Shown: positions 51,326-60,265 of the stretch, piece after piece
How the letters are laid out: each line of letters begins with the position of its first letter
Position numbering within the stretch: the stretch's first letter is position 1
Source: Aureimonas ureilytica
GTDB taxonomy: Bacteria > Pseudomonadota > Alphaproteobacteria > Rhizobiales > Rhizobiaceae
DNA length: 64,000 nt
Reading direction: 5' to 3'
NCBI RefSeq assembly: GCF_001475935.1
Contig: NZ_LDQA01000028.1
Span: 1 to 64,000, forward strand
The notes under the pieces: model-generated
Seen by the model: the letters and a program-made list of their open reading frames with translations, nothing else
Told to the model about the DNA's origin: nothing
Databases searched by the model: none
Translations under genes and position numbers: made by a program

Positions 51326-53950
51326 ATGACCGAACTCTCCGATCCGTCCGCCCCCGGCCCGAAGAAGCCCTCCGGCATCGCCGCCCGAGCCCTTGCGGCG
51401 CGCGGCGGGCCCGTGGCTGCGCCCGCGCCCGACTATCTCGCAGGTCTCAATCCCGAGCAGCGCGCGGCCGTCGAGACGACGGAAGGCCCGGTTCTGGTGC
51501 TGGCCGGCGCGGGCACCGGCAAGACGCGGGTTCTGACGACGCGCATCGCCCATATTCTCAAGCTGCGCCTCGCCTATCCCTCGCAGATTCTGGCCGTGAC
51601 CTTCACCAACAAGGCCGCGCGCGAGATGAAGCAGCGCATCGGCCTTCTGGTCGGCGGCGAGGTCGAGGGAATGCCCTGGCTCGGCACGTTCCACTCGATC
51701 GGCGTCAAGATCCTGCGCCGCCATGCCGAACTGGTGGGGCTGAAATCGAACTTCACGATCCTCGATACGGACGATCAGATCCGCCTGATCAAGCAGCTGC
51801 TCCAAGCCGAGAATCTGGACGACAAGCGCTGGCCGGCGCGCACCTTCGCCAATCTTCTGGATGGCTGGAAGAACAAGGGGCTGACGCCAGATACGATTCC
51901 GGAAGGCGATGCGCGCTCCTTCGGCAACGGCAAAGGGCGCGAACTCTACCGCGCCTATCAGGCTCGCCTCTCCACGCTGAACGCGACGGATTTCGGCGAT
52001 CTCCTGCTCCATCCCATCGCGATCTTCCGCGACCACCCGGACATTCTAGCCGACTATCACAAGCGCTTTCGCTACATTCTGGTAGACGAGTATCAGGACA
52101 CCAACGTCGCGCAATATCTCTGGCTGCGGCTTCTGGCTCAGATGTCGGATTCCCGCCGGGACGCCGGCCAAAGCGCCGTCAATGTCTGCTGCGTCGGCGA
52201 CGACGACCAGTCCATCTATGGCTGGCGCGGCGCGGAGGTGGACAATATCCTGCGCTTCGAGAAGGATTTTCCGGGCGCGACCGTGATCCGGCTGGAGCGC
52301 AACTATCGCTCGACCGCCCATATTCTGGGCGCGGCCTCCGGCCTCATCTCCGTCAACGAAGATCGACTCGGCAAGACGCTCTTCACCGACCTGCACGATC
52401 CCGAGCACGAGAAGGTCTCGGTCAATGCGGGCTGGGACTCGGAGGAGGAAGCGCGCACGATCGGCGAGGAGATCGAGCAGCTTCAGCACAAGGGTCATAA
52501 GCTCAACGACATGGCGATCCTGGTGCGCGCCTCGTTCCAGATGCGCGAATTCGAAGATCGCTTCGTCACGCTCGGCCTGAATTACCGCGTCATCGGCGGT
52601 CCGCGCTTCTACGAGCGGCTGGAGATCCGCGATGCGCTCGCCTATTTCCGCTGCGTCTGCCAGCCGGCCGATGATCTAGCCTTCGAGCGCATCGTCAACA
52701 CGCCCAAGCGTGGCCTCGGCGATGTGGCGATCAAGCTCCTGCATGAATATTCGCGCGCCAAGGGCCTGCCGCTTCTGGCCGGCGCGGCCGATCTGGTGCA
52801 GGGCGACGAGCTGAAGCCGCGCCCGCGCGCGGCGCTGGCTGAGGTCGTGCGCCATTTCGACCGCTGGTCCGGCCTTCTCTCGACCACGCGGCACACCGAT
52901 CTCGCGGAAATGATTCTGGACGAATCCGGCTATACCGAGATGTGGCAGGCCGACCGCTCGGCCGAAGCGCCGGGGCGGCTCGAAAACCTGAAAGAGCTGA
53001 TCCGCTCCATGGACGATTACGAGAGCCTGCCGGGCTTTCTCGAACATATCGCCCTGGTAATGGACGCCGAACAGAACGCCGAGACCGACGCCGTGTCGAT
53101 CATGACGCTGCATTCGGCCAAGGGGTTGGAATTCGAGACCGTGTTCCTGCCCGGTTGGGAGGAAGGCCTGTTCCCGCATCAGCGCTCCCTCGACGAGGGC
53201 GGCCGCTCCGGCCTCGAAGAAGAGCGTCGTCTGGCCTATGTCGGCATCACGCGCGGCAAGCGTCGGGTGAAGATCACCTTCGTCTCGAACCGGCGCATTC
53301 ATGGCATGTGGCAATCCACCATTCCCTCGCGCTTTCTGGACGAGCTGCCGGAGGATCATGTCGAGGTGATCGAGGCCTCCGCCTCCTATGGCGGCTACGG
53401 AGCCGGCGGCATGGGCGGCTATGGCGCGTCGCGCTGGGACGCGAACGCCTTTTCCGCCTCCTCCTATGGCACCCCCGGCTGGCGGCGCGCCCAGGCGGCG
53501 GGCGGCATGGGCGATACCTATCAGGGCGGGCGCGGGCGCAAGATCGAATATAACGAAGGCGGCGTATCGGGCTCCGGCGCACGCGCGGCCAGCACGGCCG
53601 ACAAATATATTGCGCGGGATGGTGGGGCAGGCTCTCAGGGGCGCAGCGGCTTTGCAGGGCGCATGGACGACGCCTTCTCGGCGCAGCACTCGCGCGGCTC
53701 CAACCAGCCGCCGCGCAAGGGCGGCGGGCTCTACTCCTCGGCGCAAAGCGGCGGCCCGCGCGAAATCGAAGGAACGCTGGTCGCGAAATCGGTGTCCGAC
53801 GAAGCCAACCCCTATGGTGTCGGCGACCGTGTGTTCCACAGCAAGTTCGGCAACGGAACGGTGTCGCTTGTGGAAGGCAACAAGCTGACCGTGGATTTCG
53901 ACCGCGCTGGCCAGAAGCGCGTGCTGGACGGGTTCGTCAAGCCGGCCTGA
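51326..53950 (+). CDS. UvrD/PcrA-type DNA helicase
   Basis: An 874-residue superfamily 1A 3'-5' helicase acting in repair and replication restart. Motif Ia region: AGAGTGKTRVLTTRIAHIL (near residue 57); motif II: ILVDEYQDTN (near 250); motif III: GDDDQSIYGWRGA; motif V/VI: VSIMTLHSAKGLEFETVFLPG and RLAYVGITRGK. After the core, a Gly/Tyr/Ser-rich stretch (about 680-800) is followed by a small C-terminal domain with GDRVFHSKFGNGTV. The gene is preceded by a LexA box, so it is probably induced by DNA damage. PcrA versus UvrD cannot be settled by eye. Confidence 0.92.
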   Translation: MTELSDPSAPGPKKPSGIAARALAARGGPVAAPAPDYLAGLNPEQRAAVETTEGPVLVLAGAGTGKTRVLTTRIAHILKLRLAYPSQILAVTFTNKAAREMKQRIGLLVGGEVEGMPWLGTFHSIGVKILRRHAELVGLKSNFTILDTDDQIRLIKQLLQAENLDDKRWPARTFANLLDGWKNKGLTPDTIPEGDARSFGNGKGRELYRAYQARLSTLNATDFGDLLLHPIAIFRDHPDILADYHKRFRYILVDEYQDTNVAQYLWLRLLAQMSDSRRDAGQSAVNVCCVGDDDQSIYGWRGAEVDNILRFEKDFPGATVIRLERNYRSTAHILGAASGLISVNEDRLGKTLFTDLHDPEHEKVSVNAGWDSEEEARTIGEEIEQLQHKGHKLNDMAILVRASFQMREFEDRFVTLGLNYRVIGGPRFYERLEIRDALAYFRCVCQPADDLAFERIVNTPKRGLGDVAIKLLHEYSRAKGLPLLAGAADLVQGDELKPRPRAALAEVVRHFDRWSGLLSTTRHTDLAEMILDESGYTEMWQADRSAEAPGRLENLKELIRSMDDYESLPGFLEHIALVMDAEQNAETDAVSIMTLHSAKGLEFETVFLPGWEEGLFPHQRSLDEGGRSGLEEERRLAYVGITRGKRRVKITFVSNRRIHGMWQSTIPSRFLDELPEDHVEVIEASASYGGYGAGGMGGYGASRWDANAFSASSYGTPGWRRAQAAGGMGDTYQGGRGRKIEYNEGGVSGSGARAASTADKYIARDGGAGSQGRSGFAGRMDDAFSAQHSRGSNQPPRKGGGLYSSAQSGGPREIEGTLVAKSVSDEANPYGVGDRVFHSKFGNGTVSLVEGNKLTVDFDRAGQKRVLDGFVKPA

Positions 53951-54006
53951 CGGCCTTCACGTCAGGCGGCCAAACGGATCTGCCGCGTCGTCCCGGGGGC
54001 GCATAC

Positions 54007-54045
54007 AAAAAACCCGCCCTGCTCCCGAAGGCGCAGGGCGGGTTT
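54007..54045. terminator. Bidirectional terminator
   Basis: AAACCCGCCCTGC (54010-54022) and GCAGGGCGGGTTT (54033-54045) form a perfect 13-bp stem with A and T tracts, between the UvrD-like stop and the end of the leftward coiled-coil genes. Confidence 0.93.
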
Positions 54046-54069
54046 CATCTGTTCAAAATAGCGTTGGGA

Positions 54070-54666
54070 TCAGGACACGCCGGCCATCAGCTCATGCACG
54101 CGGCGCAGATAGGCTTCCGCCTGCCGCGCGCGGGCCTCGGCCTCTTCGGCGCGCTGCTCCGCGCGCTTGGCGCGAACGCTCGTTTCCCACTCGTTGTATT
54201 CGGAATTGCGCAAGGCAACTTCCGCACCGGCCAGCTTCTCGTCGGCCGCCTTCAAGCGCTCTTCGAGAACCTGTATCTGGGCCTGGGCGCGCTGGTGCTC
54301 CTCGGCCGCGCGATCGGCCAGGGCGCGGTTCTGCTTCTCCAATTGGGCGAAGCGCTTTTCGTAGCTGCGGATCGTGCCCGCTGCCTGCTCCACCATGGAA
54401 AGGGTCTGTGTCCAGTCCCCGCCCGGCGCATCGACCGGCATGGTTCCGGTCATGGGCTCGATCAGCTCGCTGGATGCCGCCACCGCGACCGCGCTGCCTT
54501 CATTGGCCGGCGCGGGGATTTCGCCCTCGCGCAGCGGCAGCGGCTCGGCGCCGCGGAACATGGCACTGAGCTCTTCGGCCGTGGTGTCGAACAGGGCCGA
54601 GGGCGCGTCCGGTTGGGCCACGTCGATCTCGATTTCGCCGGCCAACTCGTTGCGGATCGCGCTCAT
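54070..54666 (-). CDS. Coiled-coil protein (paralogue A)
   Basis: A 198-residue protein. The N-terminal 85 residues are low-complexity (Ala/Glu/Pro), then a long coiled coil runs from about residue 90 to the end, closing with RARQAEAYLRRVHELM. This last word is shared in pattern with the neighbouring gene's RASEAEAWLAKMHDAI, so the two are paralogues. No membrane segment. It overlaps the upstream gene by four bases (ATGA). Function unknown; structural or cell-division-related by analogy. Confidence 0.65.
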   Translation of the reverse strand: MSAIRNELAGEIEIDVAQPDAPSALFDTTAEELSAMFRGAEPLPLREGEIPAPANEGSAVAVAASSELIEPMTGTMPVDAPGGDWTQTLSMVEQAAGTIRSYEKRFAQLEKQNRALADRAAEEHQRAQAQIQVLEERLKAADEKLAGAEVALRNSEYNEWETSVRAKRAEQRAEEAEARARQAEAYLRRVHELMAGVS

Positions 54667-55136
54667 TCTTCGTCCCCTTCACGATTGCTGAGGAAAGCGG
54701 CGCGCAGATCGGCCTCGACCTGCGCATCGCTGTCCGATCCCATCACCTTGCTGAAGCTGCCGATGATGGCATCGTGCATCTTCGCCAACCAGGCTTCGGC
54801 CTCGCTGGCGCGGGCCTCGGCGCGCCGCGCGCGGGCCTCGGACTCGGCCAGCCGGACTTCGGTCTCGTCCAGCTGCTCCTGGAGCGCGCGGATTTCCTCG
54901 CTCGCACGCTCGGCGTCCAGCCGGTGCTCGATTTCCATCTCGGTCGCGCGTTCGTCGCGAATGCGAATGGCTTCGCTGGCTTCGCGCACGAGATCGAGCG
55001 CGGCCGACCAGTCGCGCTTGGGCTCCGCGCCGGCCGAAACCAGCGAGAAATTCGGCTCGCCGGTTCGCTCGTCCGCCGCGTCGGCCAGACTCTGGCGAAG
55101 GCTGAAGCCGATCTCCTCGTTCCCTCTGATGGTCAT
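54663..55136 (-). CDS. Coiled-coil protein (paralogue B)
   Basis: A 157-residue protein with the layout of its neighbour: a loose start, an acidic/basic coiled coil (about residues 50-118, with repeated RAxEAR/AEAR heptads), then RASEAEAWLAKMHDAIIGSFSK, and an acidic tail to the end. Its stop overlaps the ATG of the downstream paralogue. It is probably the product of an old tandem duplication. No function known. Confidence 0.65.
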   Translation of the reverse strand: MTIRGNEEIGFSLRQSLADAADERTGEPNFSLVSAGAEPKRDWSAALDLVREASEAIRIRDERATEMEIEHRLDAERASEEIRALQEQLDETEVRLAESEARARRAEARASEAEAWLAKMHDAIIGSFSKVMGSDSDAQVEADLRAAFLSNREGDEE

Positions 55137-55186
55137 CCCTGCGTTTCCCCTCGTCCCTTACCGCATTTCGAAACGCCCGGAGGCGT

Positions 55187-56713
55187 TCAGTCGTTCTTGT
55201 CCAACGCCGAGAAGGGCCGCACGTTCGAACTCTTTCCTTCTCGCGGCGGCTCCGGCGGCAGTTCTCCCCCCAACTCACCATGCCGGCTTCTCGTGGCGCG
55301 CTTAAGGCTTTCGTTCTGGCGTTGCAGGGCCGAGCGGCTTTCCCGCGCGATATCGAGCGCGCCTTGAGCGAGTGTGCGTTCGGCGCGCTCGTTCTGCAAC
55401 TCTTCGATCAGGCGACGGTTAGCGACCTCGAGTGCCATGCGCTCCTGCTCGAAGCGCAGCGTCAGCGTTTCCACGCGATCCGACAGGTTGGCGGCGCGCG
55501 AATTGGCGCTTTCCAAAGCCGCATCCTTGGCGGCCAGCGCCTTCACCAGCATGTCGCAGCGCGCTTCCATTTCGTTGCGGCCCTTGTCGGCCTCCTGCAG
55601 AAGCGTCGCCAGACGACCATTGTCCCCGCGCAGGCTTTCGACGCGGCGCTCCTGCGTCGTGCGTTCGGCCGAGGCTTCCTTCACGGCGCGGTCGGCCGAG
55701 CGAACCGTTTCCTCGCGTTCGCGCAACTGGTTGCGCACCTGCGCCAGGATCTGGTCGGTCGCGGCGAGACGCGCGTTCAGCGTCTCGATCTTCATGGTGG
55801 AATTGGCGCGCTCGGTCTTCAGCGCGCCGAGATCGACCTCGTGCTGCGCGACGGCCCGCTGGCGCGCGGCCTGCTCCGAAACCAGCTGGGCCTCCAGCAT
55901 CGAGATCGACTGGAGGTTCTGGTCGATCTGCTGTTCCAGCTCATTGAGCCGGCCGGACAGGGACACGAGTTCGGCGGACTGCTCCTCCGCCAGATTCTGG
56001 AGACGGCGGTTCTCGCCATCCAGAATCTGCCGGCGCTCCTCCGTGTCGGAGAGCATCCGCTCGGCCTCGTTCAGAGCCTGCTCGGAAATCTGCGCTTCGG
56101 CGCGCAGCGTCTTCACTTCGAGGGACAGCGACTGGTTCTGCTCGACCTCGGCCAGAAGCTGGCGCTCCAGCGCGTTGGCATGGGAGGTGCGCTCGCGCAG
56201 CGACAGGCGCTGCTCGTCCAGCATCGTCTCGTTTTCGCGCAGCGTCGCTTCCAGGCGGCCGATCCGCGCGGTGGTGGAGGTCAGGTCCGCCATGGCCTGC
56301 GAATGGCGGCCAAGGAGATCGTCCACCTCGCGGCGCAGCGACTGGTTGGCGTCCATCTCCTGCGCCAGGAGGGCGTCGAGTTCGAGAACACGCGCCTTGG
56401 CATGCGACAATTCGCCGGCGATGGTCTCGACAGGTTCGATCAGTTCGGCGAAATCGTCGGTCAGCGTGCGCAGGTCGCCCAGGCGCTCGGCCATCTCGCC
56501 GATGCGCACACGCAGCATCTCGTTGCGCTGGCCGATTCCGTCGAGCGGCGGCATCGAAGGCTGAACGGGCATGCGCTGCTCCACAGGAGGCGCCCTCCTG
56601 GGCTGCTGCGGTTGCTGCGGCGGCTGCTGAAACGTCGGTTCCACGGCCTCGCTCTCAGGGGCACCCGGCCGCAGCGGGCCGCGCCGGAAGAGAAAGGTCA
56701 AAGGTGACGTCAT
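55187..56713 (-). CDS. Long coiled-coil protein, crescentin-like
   Basis: A 508-residue protein. The first 75 residues are Pro/Gln-rich and disordered, an almost uninterrupted coiled coil runs from about 78 to 485, and a short Pro-rich tail follows. The heptads are regular (e.g. LERQLLAEVEQNQSLSLEV), like those of bacterial intermediate-filament-type proteins such as crescentin or other Ccrp. No motor or ATPase domain. ATG 56713 begins MTSPLTFLFRRG; the earlier GTG at 56767 adds a hydrophilic leader. It lies 50 bases upstream of the two smaller coiled-coil genes. A cytoskeletal role is inference only. Confidence 0.7.
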   Translation of the reverse strand: MTSPLTFLFRRGPLRPGAPESEAVEPTFQQPPQQPQQPRRAPPVEQRMPVQPSMPPLDGIGQRNEMLRVRIGEMAERLGDLRTLTDDFAELIEPVETIAGELSHAKARVLELDALLAQEMDANQSLRREVDDLLGRHSQAMADLTSTTARIGRLEATLRENETMLDEQRLSLRERTSHANALERQLLAEVEQNQSLSLEVKTLRAEAQISEQALNEAERMLSDTEERRQILDGENRRLQNLAEEQSAELVSLSGRLNELEQQIDQNLQSISMLEAQLVSEQAARQRAVAQHEVDLGALKTERANSTMKIETLNARLAATDQILAQVRNQLREREETVRSADRAVKEASAERTTQERRVESLRGDNGRLATLLQEADKGRNEMEARCDMLVKALAAKDAALESANSRAANLSDRVETLTLRFEQERMALEVANRRLIEELQNERAERTLAQGALDIARESRSALQRQNESLKRATRSRHGELGGELPPEPPREGKSSNVRPFSALDKND

Positions 56714-56929
56714 GGAACGGGACCCCGAAGGCAACGGCTTCTGATCGTGTCTTGCCGCCGATGGCACGGCGGCGCAATTGGATTAGGAAACCGGTAACAA
56801 CTTTTTCTTAATTTGTCGTTTTTTGATCTCACCGACGCGAGTTGACACGAGTTCAAGCGCCGGCACTCCCCCGCGTCGGCGCGGGCTAATTCACGACAAT
56901 ATGATCGACTGACTTCATAACCGGCGGTC

Positions 56930-56959
56930 GTTCAGGAACCGTTCAGGCGAAAAGCTGTT
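56930..56959 (+). promoter_or_regulatory. Direct repeat and possible promoter before BA14K gene
   Basis: CGTTCAGG occurs twice, 11 bases apart (56929 and 56940), giving GTTC-N7-GTTC at 56930-56944. GGAAC (56935-56939) and TGTT (56956-56959) with 16 bases between them are one base off the EcfG promoter consensus. All lie 36-65 bases upstream of the BA14K start. Confidence 0.4.
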
Positions 56960-56994
56960 CCTTGAGCGAATTCATTGCTTTGCCGGAGTGAACC

Positions 56995-57501
56995 ATGCGT
57001 ATCGTAAGAATGCTAGGTGGCAAGGTGCTGGCTGCGGCCATCGCGCTGACCATGCTCCCTGCCGCCGTGCCGGCCCAAGTTCCTCTCGTTGGCGTTTCCA
57101 CCGCCAAGGCCGATCCCTATTGGGGCGGTTATGGTCGCCATCATTACCGGGGCGGACCGGGCTACTACGGCGGCCCCCGCTATTACGGCGGGCAGGGATA
57201 TTACGGCGGTCCCCGTTATTACGAGGGCGGCCCGCGCTATTATCGCCACCGTCACAACAATGGCGGCGCGGCCATCGCAGGCGCGATCCTGGGCCTCGGC
57301 GTCGGCGCAGCCATCGCGAGCGCCAACCAGCCGCGCTATGTTGCCCCACGTTATGCGGCGCCCCGCTACGCCGCGCCGGCTTATGGTCCGCGCCCGTGGA
57401 GCCGCGACTGGTATCGCTATTGCTCGTCCCGCTACCGCTCCTTCGATCCGGGCTCCGGCACGTTCCAGCCCTATAACGGGCCGCGCCAATTCTGCCGCTG
57501 A
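56995..57501 (+). CDS. BA14K-family secreted protein
   Basis: A 168-residue protein with a signal peptide to about residue 28 (ALTMLPAAVPAQ), a Tyr/Gly-rich repeat region (YYGGxRYYGG words, about 45-80), a hydrophobic Gly/Ala segment (about 87-103) and the BA14K domain: DWYRYCSSRYRSFDPGSGTF then NGPRQFCR at the C-terminus. The family is named for a Brucella abortus immunoreactive 14-kDa protein; it is secreted or membrane-bound. The gene is followed by a second, shorter BA14K gene. Confidence 0.88.
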   Translation: MRIVRMLGGKVLAAAIALTMLPAAVPAQVPLVGVSTAKADPYWGGYGRHHYRGGPGYYGGPRYYGGQGYYGGPRYYEGGPRYYRHRHNNGGAAIAGAILGLGVGAAIASANQPRYVAPRYAAPRYAAPAYGPRPWSRDWYRYCSSRYRSFDPGSGTFQPYNGPRQFCR

Positions 57502-57633
57502 CACCAGCCTGTTCAGCTCTTGCACGGCCGCATCCCGCGATGCGGCCGTTTCCGTTTGGAGCGGGAACCGGGCGGAGCCACGGCGCATTTCTCCAGCGAC
57601 AGTTTGGCGCAAGTTATGCACGGAGGGCAGCGA

Positions 57634-58113
57634 ATGTTCGGCTCGAAGGGAATGAACGCGGCGTGTCTGGCGCTTGGGCTCTGGGCCTTCGCCCCATCGG
57701 CAGCGTCCGCCGGGGAATTCGTCGGGATCGATCCCTATAATCGTCCCGTCTATGCGCGGGATGCGCAATACCCCATCGTTCCGAGCATTGTTACCGGACC
57801 CTATTATCGCAAGACGGTCGGCCAGTTCGGTGGGCCGGGCGTCGCGGGGCCGCTCTACTACGCGACCCCCGCCCCACCCGTTCCCGGCTTCTATCGCCTC
57901 GATCCGCTTGTGCAGGCGGGCGCGGTTCTCGGCTTCGACCAGAACGCCGCGCTCTACAAGGCCGAATACGGCGCGCAACCGAACGCGGCCAGCAGCCGTC
58001 CCGCGCCGTTCAGCGGCGCATGGTATCGCTATTGCGAAACGCGCTATCGCAGCTTCGACCGCGAAAGCGGCACGTTCCAGCCCAGCAACGGGCCACGTCG
58101 CTTGTGCCGATAA
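57634..58113 (+). CDS. BA14K-family secreted protein
   Basis: A 159-residue protein with a signal peptide (cleavage near SAASAGE, about residue 24) and a C-terminal BA14K word (WYRYCETRYRSFDRESGTF then NGPRRLCR). The middle is Pro/Ala/Tyr rich. ATG 57634 follows GGAGGG, so I use it in place of the earlier ATG at 57520 or 57616. It shares its ending with the upstream gene, 133 bases away, so the two are a duplicated pair. Confidence 0.85.
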   Translation: MFGSKGMNAACLALGLWAFAPSAASAGEFVGIDPYNRPVYARDAQYPIVPSIVTGPYYRKTVGQFGGPGVAGPLYYATPAPPVPGFYRLDPLVQAGAVLGFDQNAALYKAEYGAQPNAASSRPAPFSGAWYRYCETRYRSFDRESGTFQPSNGPRRLCR

Positions 58114-58172
58114 GGCAGTCATTCAACGCAAGGCAGCCGAAGCACTAGCGCCACGGCTGCCTTCTTGTTGGA

Positions 58173-59999
58173 TCAGACAGGCAAGGGACGCGTCGCCAGT
58201 TCCAGCCAGCGGCGATCCTCCTCGTCGAGGCGCGGTGCGATGCGGGCCGCGACCTCGGCGTGATAGGCGTTGAGCCAATCGATTTCAGCTTCGCTCAAGA
58301 GCGAGCGAACCACGAGACGGCGATCGATCGGCGCGAAGGTCAGCGTCTCGAACCCATGCATGGGCAGATCGCCACCCTCGATCTCACTCGCCTCCAGCGT
58401 CAGGAGCAGGTTCTCGATGCGAATGCCGAAAGCGCCTTCGCGATAATAGCCCGGCTCGTTCGAGACGATCATGCCCGGCTCCAGAACCGCCGCGCCGCGC
58501 TTCGATATGGATTGCGGCCCCTCATGCACGGCCAGAAACGAGCCGATGCCGTGGCCCGTGCCATGGGCATAGTCGCAGCCCGCCTTCCACAGCGCGATGC
58601 GCGCCAGCGGATCGAGGTCCATGCCCCGCGTGCCCTTGGGAAAGCGCGCGGTGGAAATCGCGATCATGCCCTTGAGCACCAGCGTGAACTTCTGGCGCGC
58701 CTCGTCCGGCACCACGCCGATGGCGACCGTGCGCGTGATGTCGGTCGTGCCATCCTGATATTGCGCGCCGGAATCAATCAGAAAAATCTCGCCGTCGCCT
58801 AAGGTGCGGTTCGAGTCCCGATTGACGCGGTAATGCGGCAGGGCGGCGTTCGGGCCGGAGGCCGAGATCGTGTCGAAGGAGAGATCGCGCAGCGGCATTC
58901 CATCGGCCTCGCCGAAGCGCGTGCGGATCGCCTCCAGCTTCTGCGCGGCGTCGATCTCGGTGATCGAGCCGGCCGGCTGGCGATCGAGCCAGGACAGGAA
59001 GGAGGCGATAGCCGCCCCGTCGCGCAGATGGGCACGGCGCGAGCCCTCGATCTCGACCGCGTTCTTGCGCGCGCGCGGCAGGCGCGCCGGGTCTTCCTTC
59101 TCGATGACACGGCCGCCGGCCTTGGTGACGATGCGCGACAGACGATCGGCGGCAAGGGCCGGATCGAGCATCACGGCCTTCTCGTCCGCAAAACGGGCGA
59201 GTGCGCCTTCGAGCTGGTCGGGCGCTTCGAGATCGGCGAGGCCGGAGAGATAGGCGCTCGCCTCCCCGTCCAGCTTATCCGCGTCGATAAAGAGGGTCGG
59301 CCGCCCGTCCGCCGGGATCAGGGCGAAGGAAAGCGGCAAGGGTGTGTGCGAAACGTCACCGCCGCGAATGTTGAACACCCAGGCGACCGAGGAGGGATCG
59401 GTCAGCACCGTGGCATCGGCCCCGGCCTTGCGCAGCCCTTCGCGGATCGTCTCCAGCTTTTCGGCGCTCTCCAGGCCGGAATAGGCGACCGGCTGCAGCG
59501 TGACGCGCCCCTTGGGCGGCAACGGACGATCCTGCCAGATGCGATCGACCGGATTGTGCGGCAGAAGAACCAGAGCGCCGCCGGCCTCCTCCATCGCCTT
59601 TTCCAGCGACTTCACGTCGGCCAATGTATGCAGCCAAGGGTCGATACCGATGCGCAGCCCCTTGGCCTTGTCCTTCAGATAGGCCGCGAGCGGCGTCTCC
59701 ACGGAGCTTTCGGGCGCAAAGACGGAAGCGTCGATCTGCGCGCGCACCTGCACGGTGTAGCGTCCGTCCACGAAGACGGCCGCGCTCGCAGGCAGAACCA
59801 GCGCGACGCCGGCCGAGCCGGTGAAGCCCGTGATCCAGCGCAACCGGTCGGAGGATGGCGGAATATATTCGCCCTGATGCTCGTCGGCTCGCGGGATGAC
59901 GAACCCATCGACGCCCGCCTCGCGGAGCGCCGCGCGCAGGCGCTCGACCCGCGAAGCCGTTTGCGAGGCGTCGGACCTGTCGTCGAAATCCTGGAACAT
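58173..59999 (-). CDS. Xaa-Pro aminopeptidase P family
   Basis: A 608-residue M24B metallopeptidase. Two N-terminal creatinase-like domains (about residues 1-310) are followed by a pita-bread catalytic domain. Metal ligands appear as IDSGAQYQDGTTDITRT (two Asp), GHGIGSF (His), SNEPGYY (Glu) and IRIENLLL (Glu). It releases an N-terminal amino acid next to proline. The size and C-terminal extension suit the large, APP1-like type. ATG 59999 is used; the frame open to 60092 has no ribosome site. Confidence 0.92.
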   Translation of the reverse strand: MFQDFDDRSDASQTASRVERLRAALREAGVDGFVIPRADEHQGEYIPPSSDRLRWITGFTGSAGVALVLPASAAVFVDGRYTVQVRAQIDASVFAPESSVETPLAAYLKDKAKGLRIGIDPWLHTLADVKSLEKAMEEAGGALVLLPHNPVDRIWQDRPLPPKGRVTLQPVAYSGLESAEKLETIREGLRKAGADATVLTDPSSVAWVFNIRGGDVSHTPLPLSFALIPADGRPTLFIDADKLDGEASAYLSGLADLEAPDQLEGALARFADEKAVMLDPALAADRLSRIVTKAGGRVIEKEDPARLPRARKNAVEIEGSRRAHLRDGAAIASFLSWLDRQPAGSITEIDAAQKLEAIRTRFGEADGMPLRDLSFDTISASGPNAALPHYRVNRDSNRTLGDGEIFLIDSGAQYQDGTTDITRTVAIGVVPDEARQKFTLVLKGMIAISTARFPKGTRGMDLDPLARIALWKAGCDYAHGTGHGIGSFLAVHEGPQSISKRGAAVLEPGMIVSNEPGYYREGAFGIRIENLLLTLEASEIEGGDLPMHGFETLTFAPIDRRLVVRSLLSEAEIDWLNAYHAEVAARIAPRLDEEDRRWLELATRPLPV

Positions 60000-60216
60000 G
60001 GGCGTTTGTCCTCGAACGGGCGGGCTTCCTGTCGGCGTGGGTGCCCCACGCCCTGTCGCCCCGTGTGTTCCAAATCCGCAGGCTCCGCTCAAGCGAAAAG
60101 AACGCAGATGGAGGTGCGAGGGAGGCGCTTGTTCAAAGCGGAGCGCTTGCGTGAGCGAGGTGCTTGTCGGGGCAAGACGCTTGCGCGCTCACGCCAAGCT
60201 GGCTATGTTCAGACTT

Positions 60217-60232
60217 ACGTTTACGCAAACGT
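60217..60232. promoter_or_regulatory. Operator-like inverted repeat before fatty acid oxidation genes
   Basis: ACGTTT-ACGC-AAACGT: perfect 6-base arms round a 4-base centre, 33 bases upstream of the acyl-CoA dehydrogenase start. TTACGTnnACG-like palindromes are used in proteobacteria by regulators of fatty acid and branched-chain catabolism (for example LiuR), but the regulator is not in the window. Confidence 0.6.
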
Positions 60233-60265
60233 CAAATATCGCCATATCCGGGGAGGAGAATTGCG

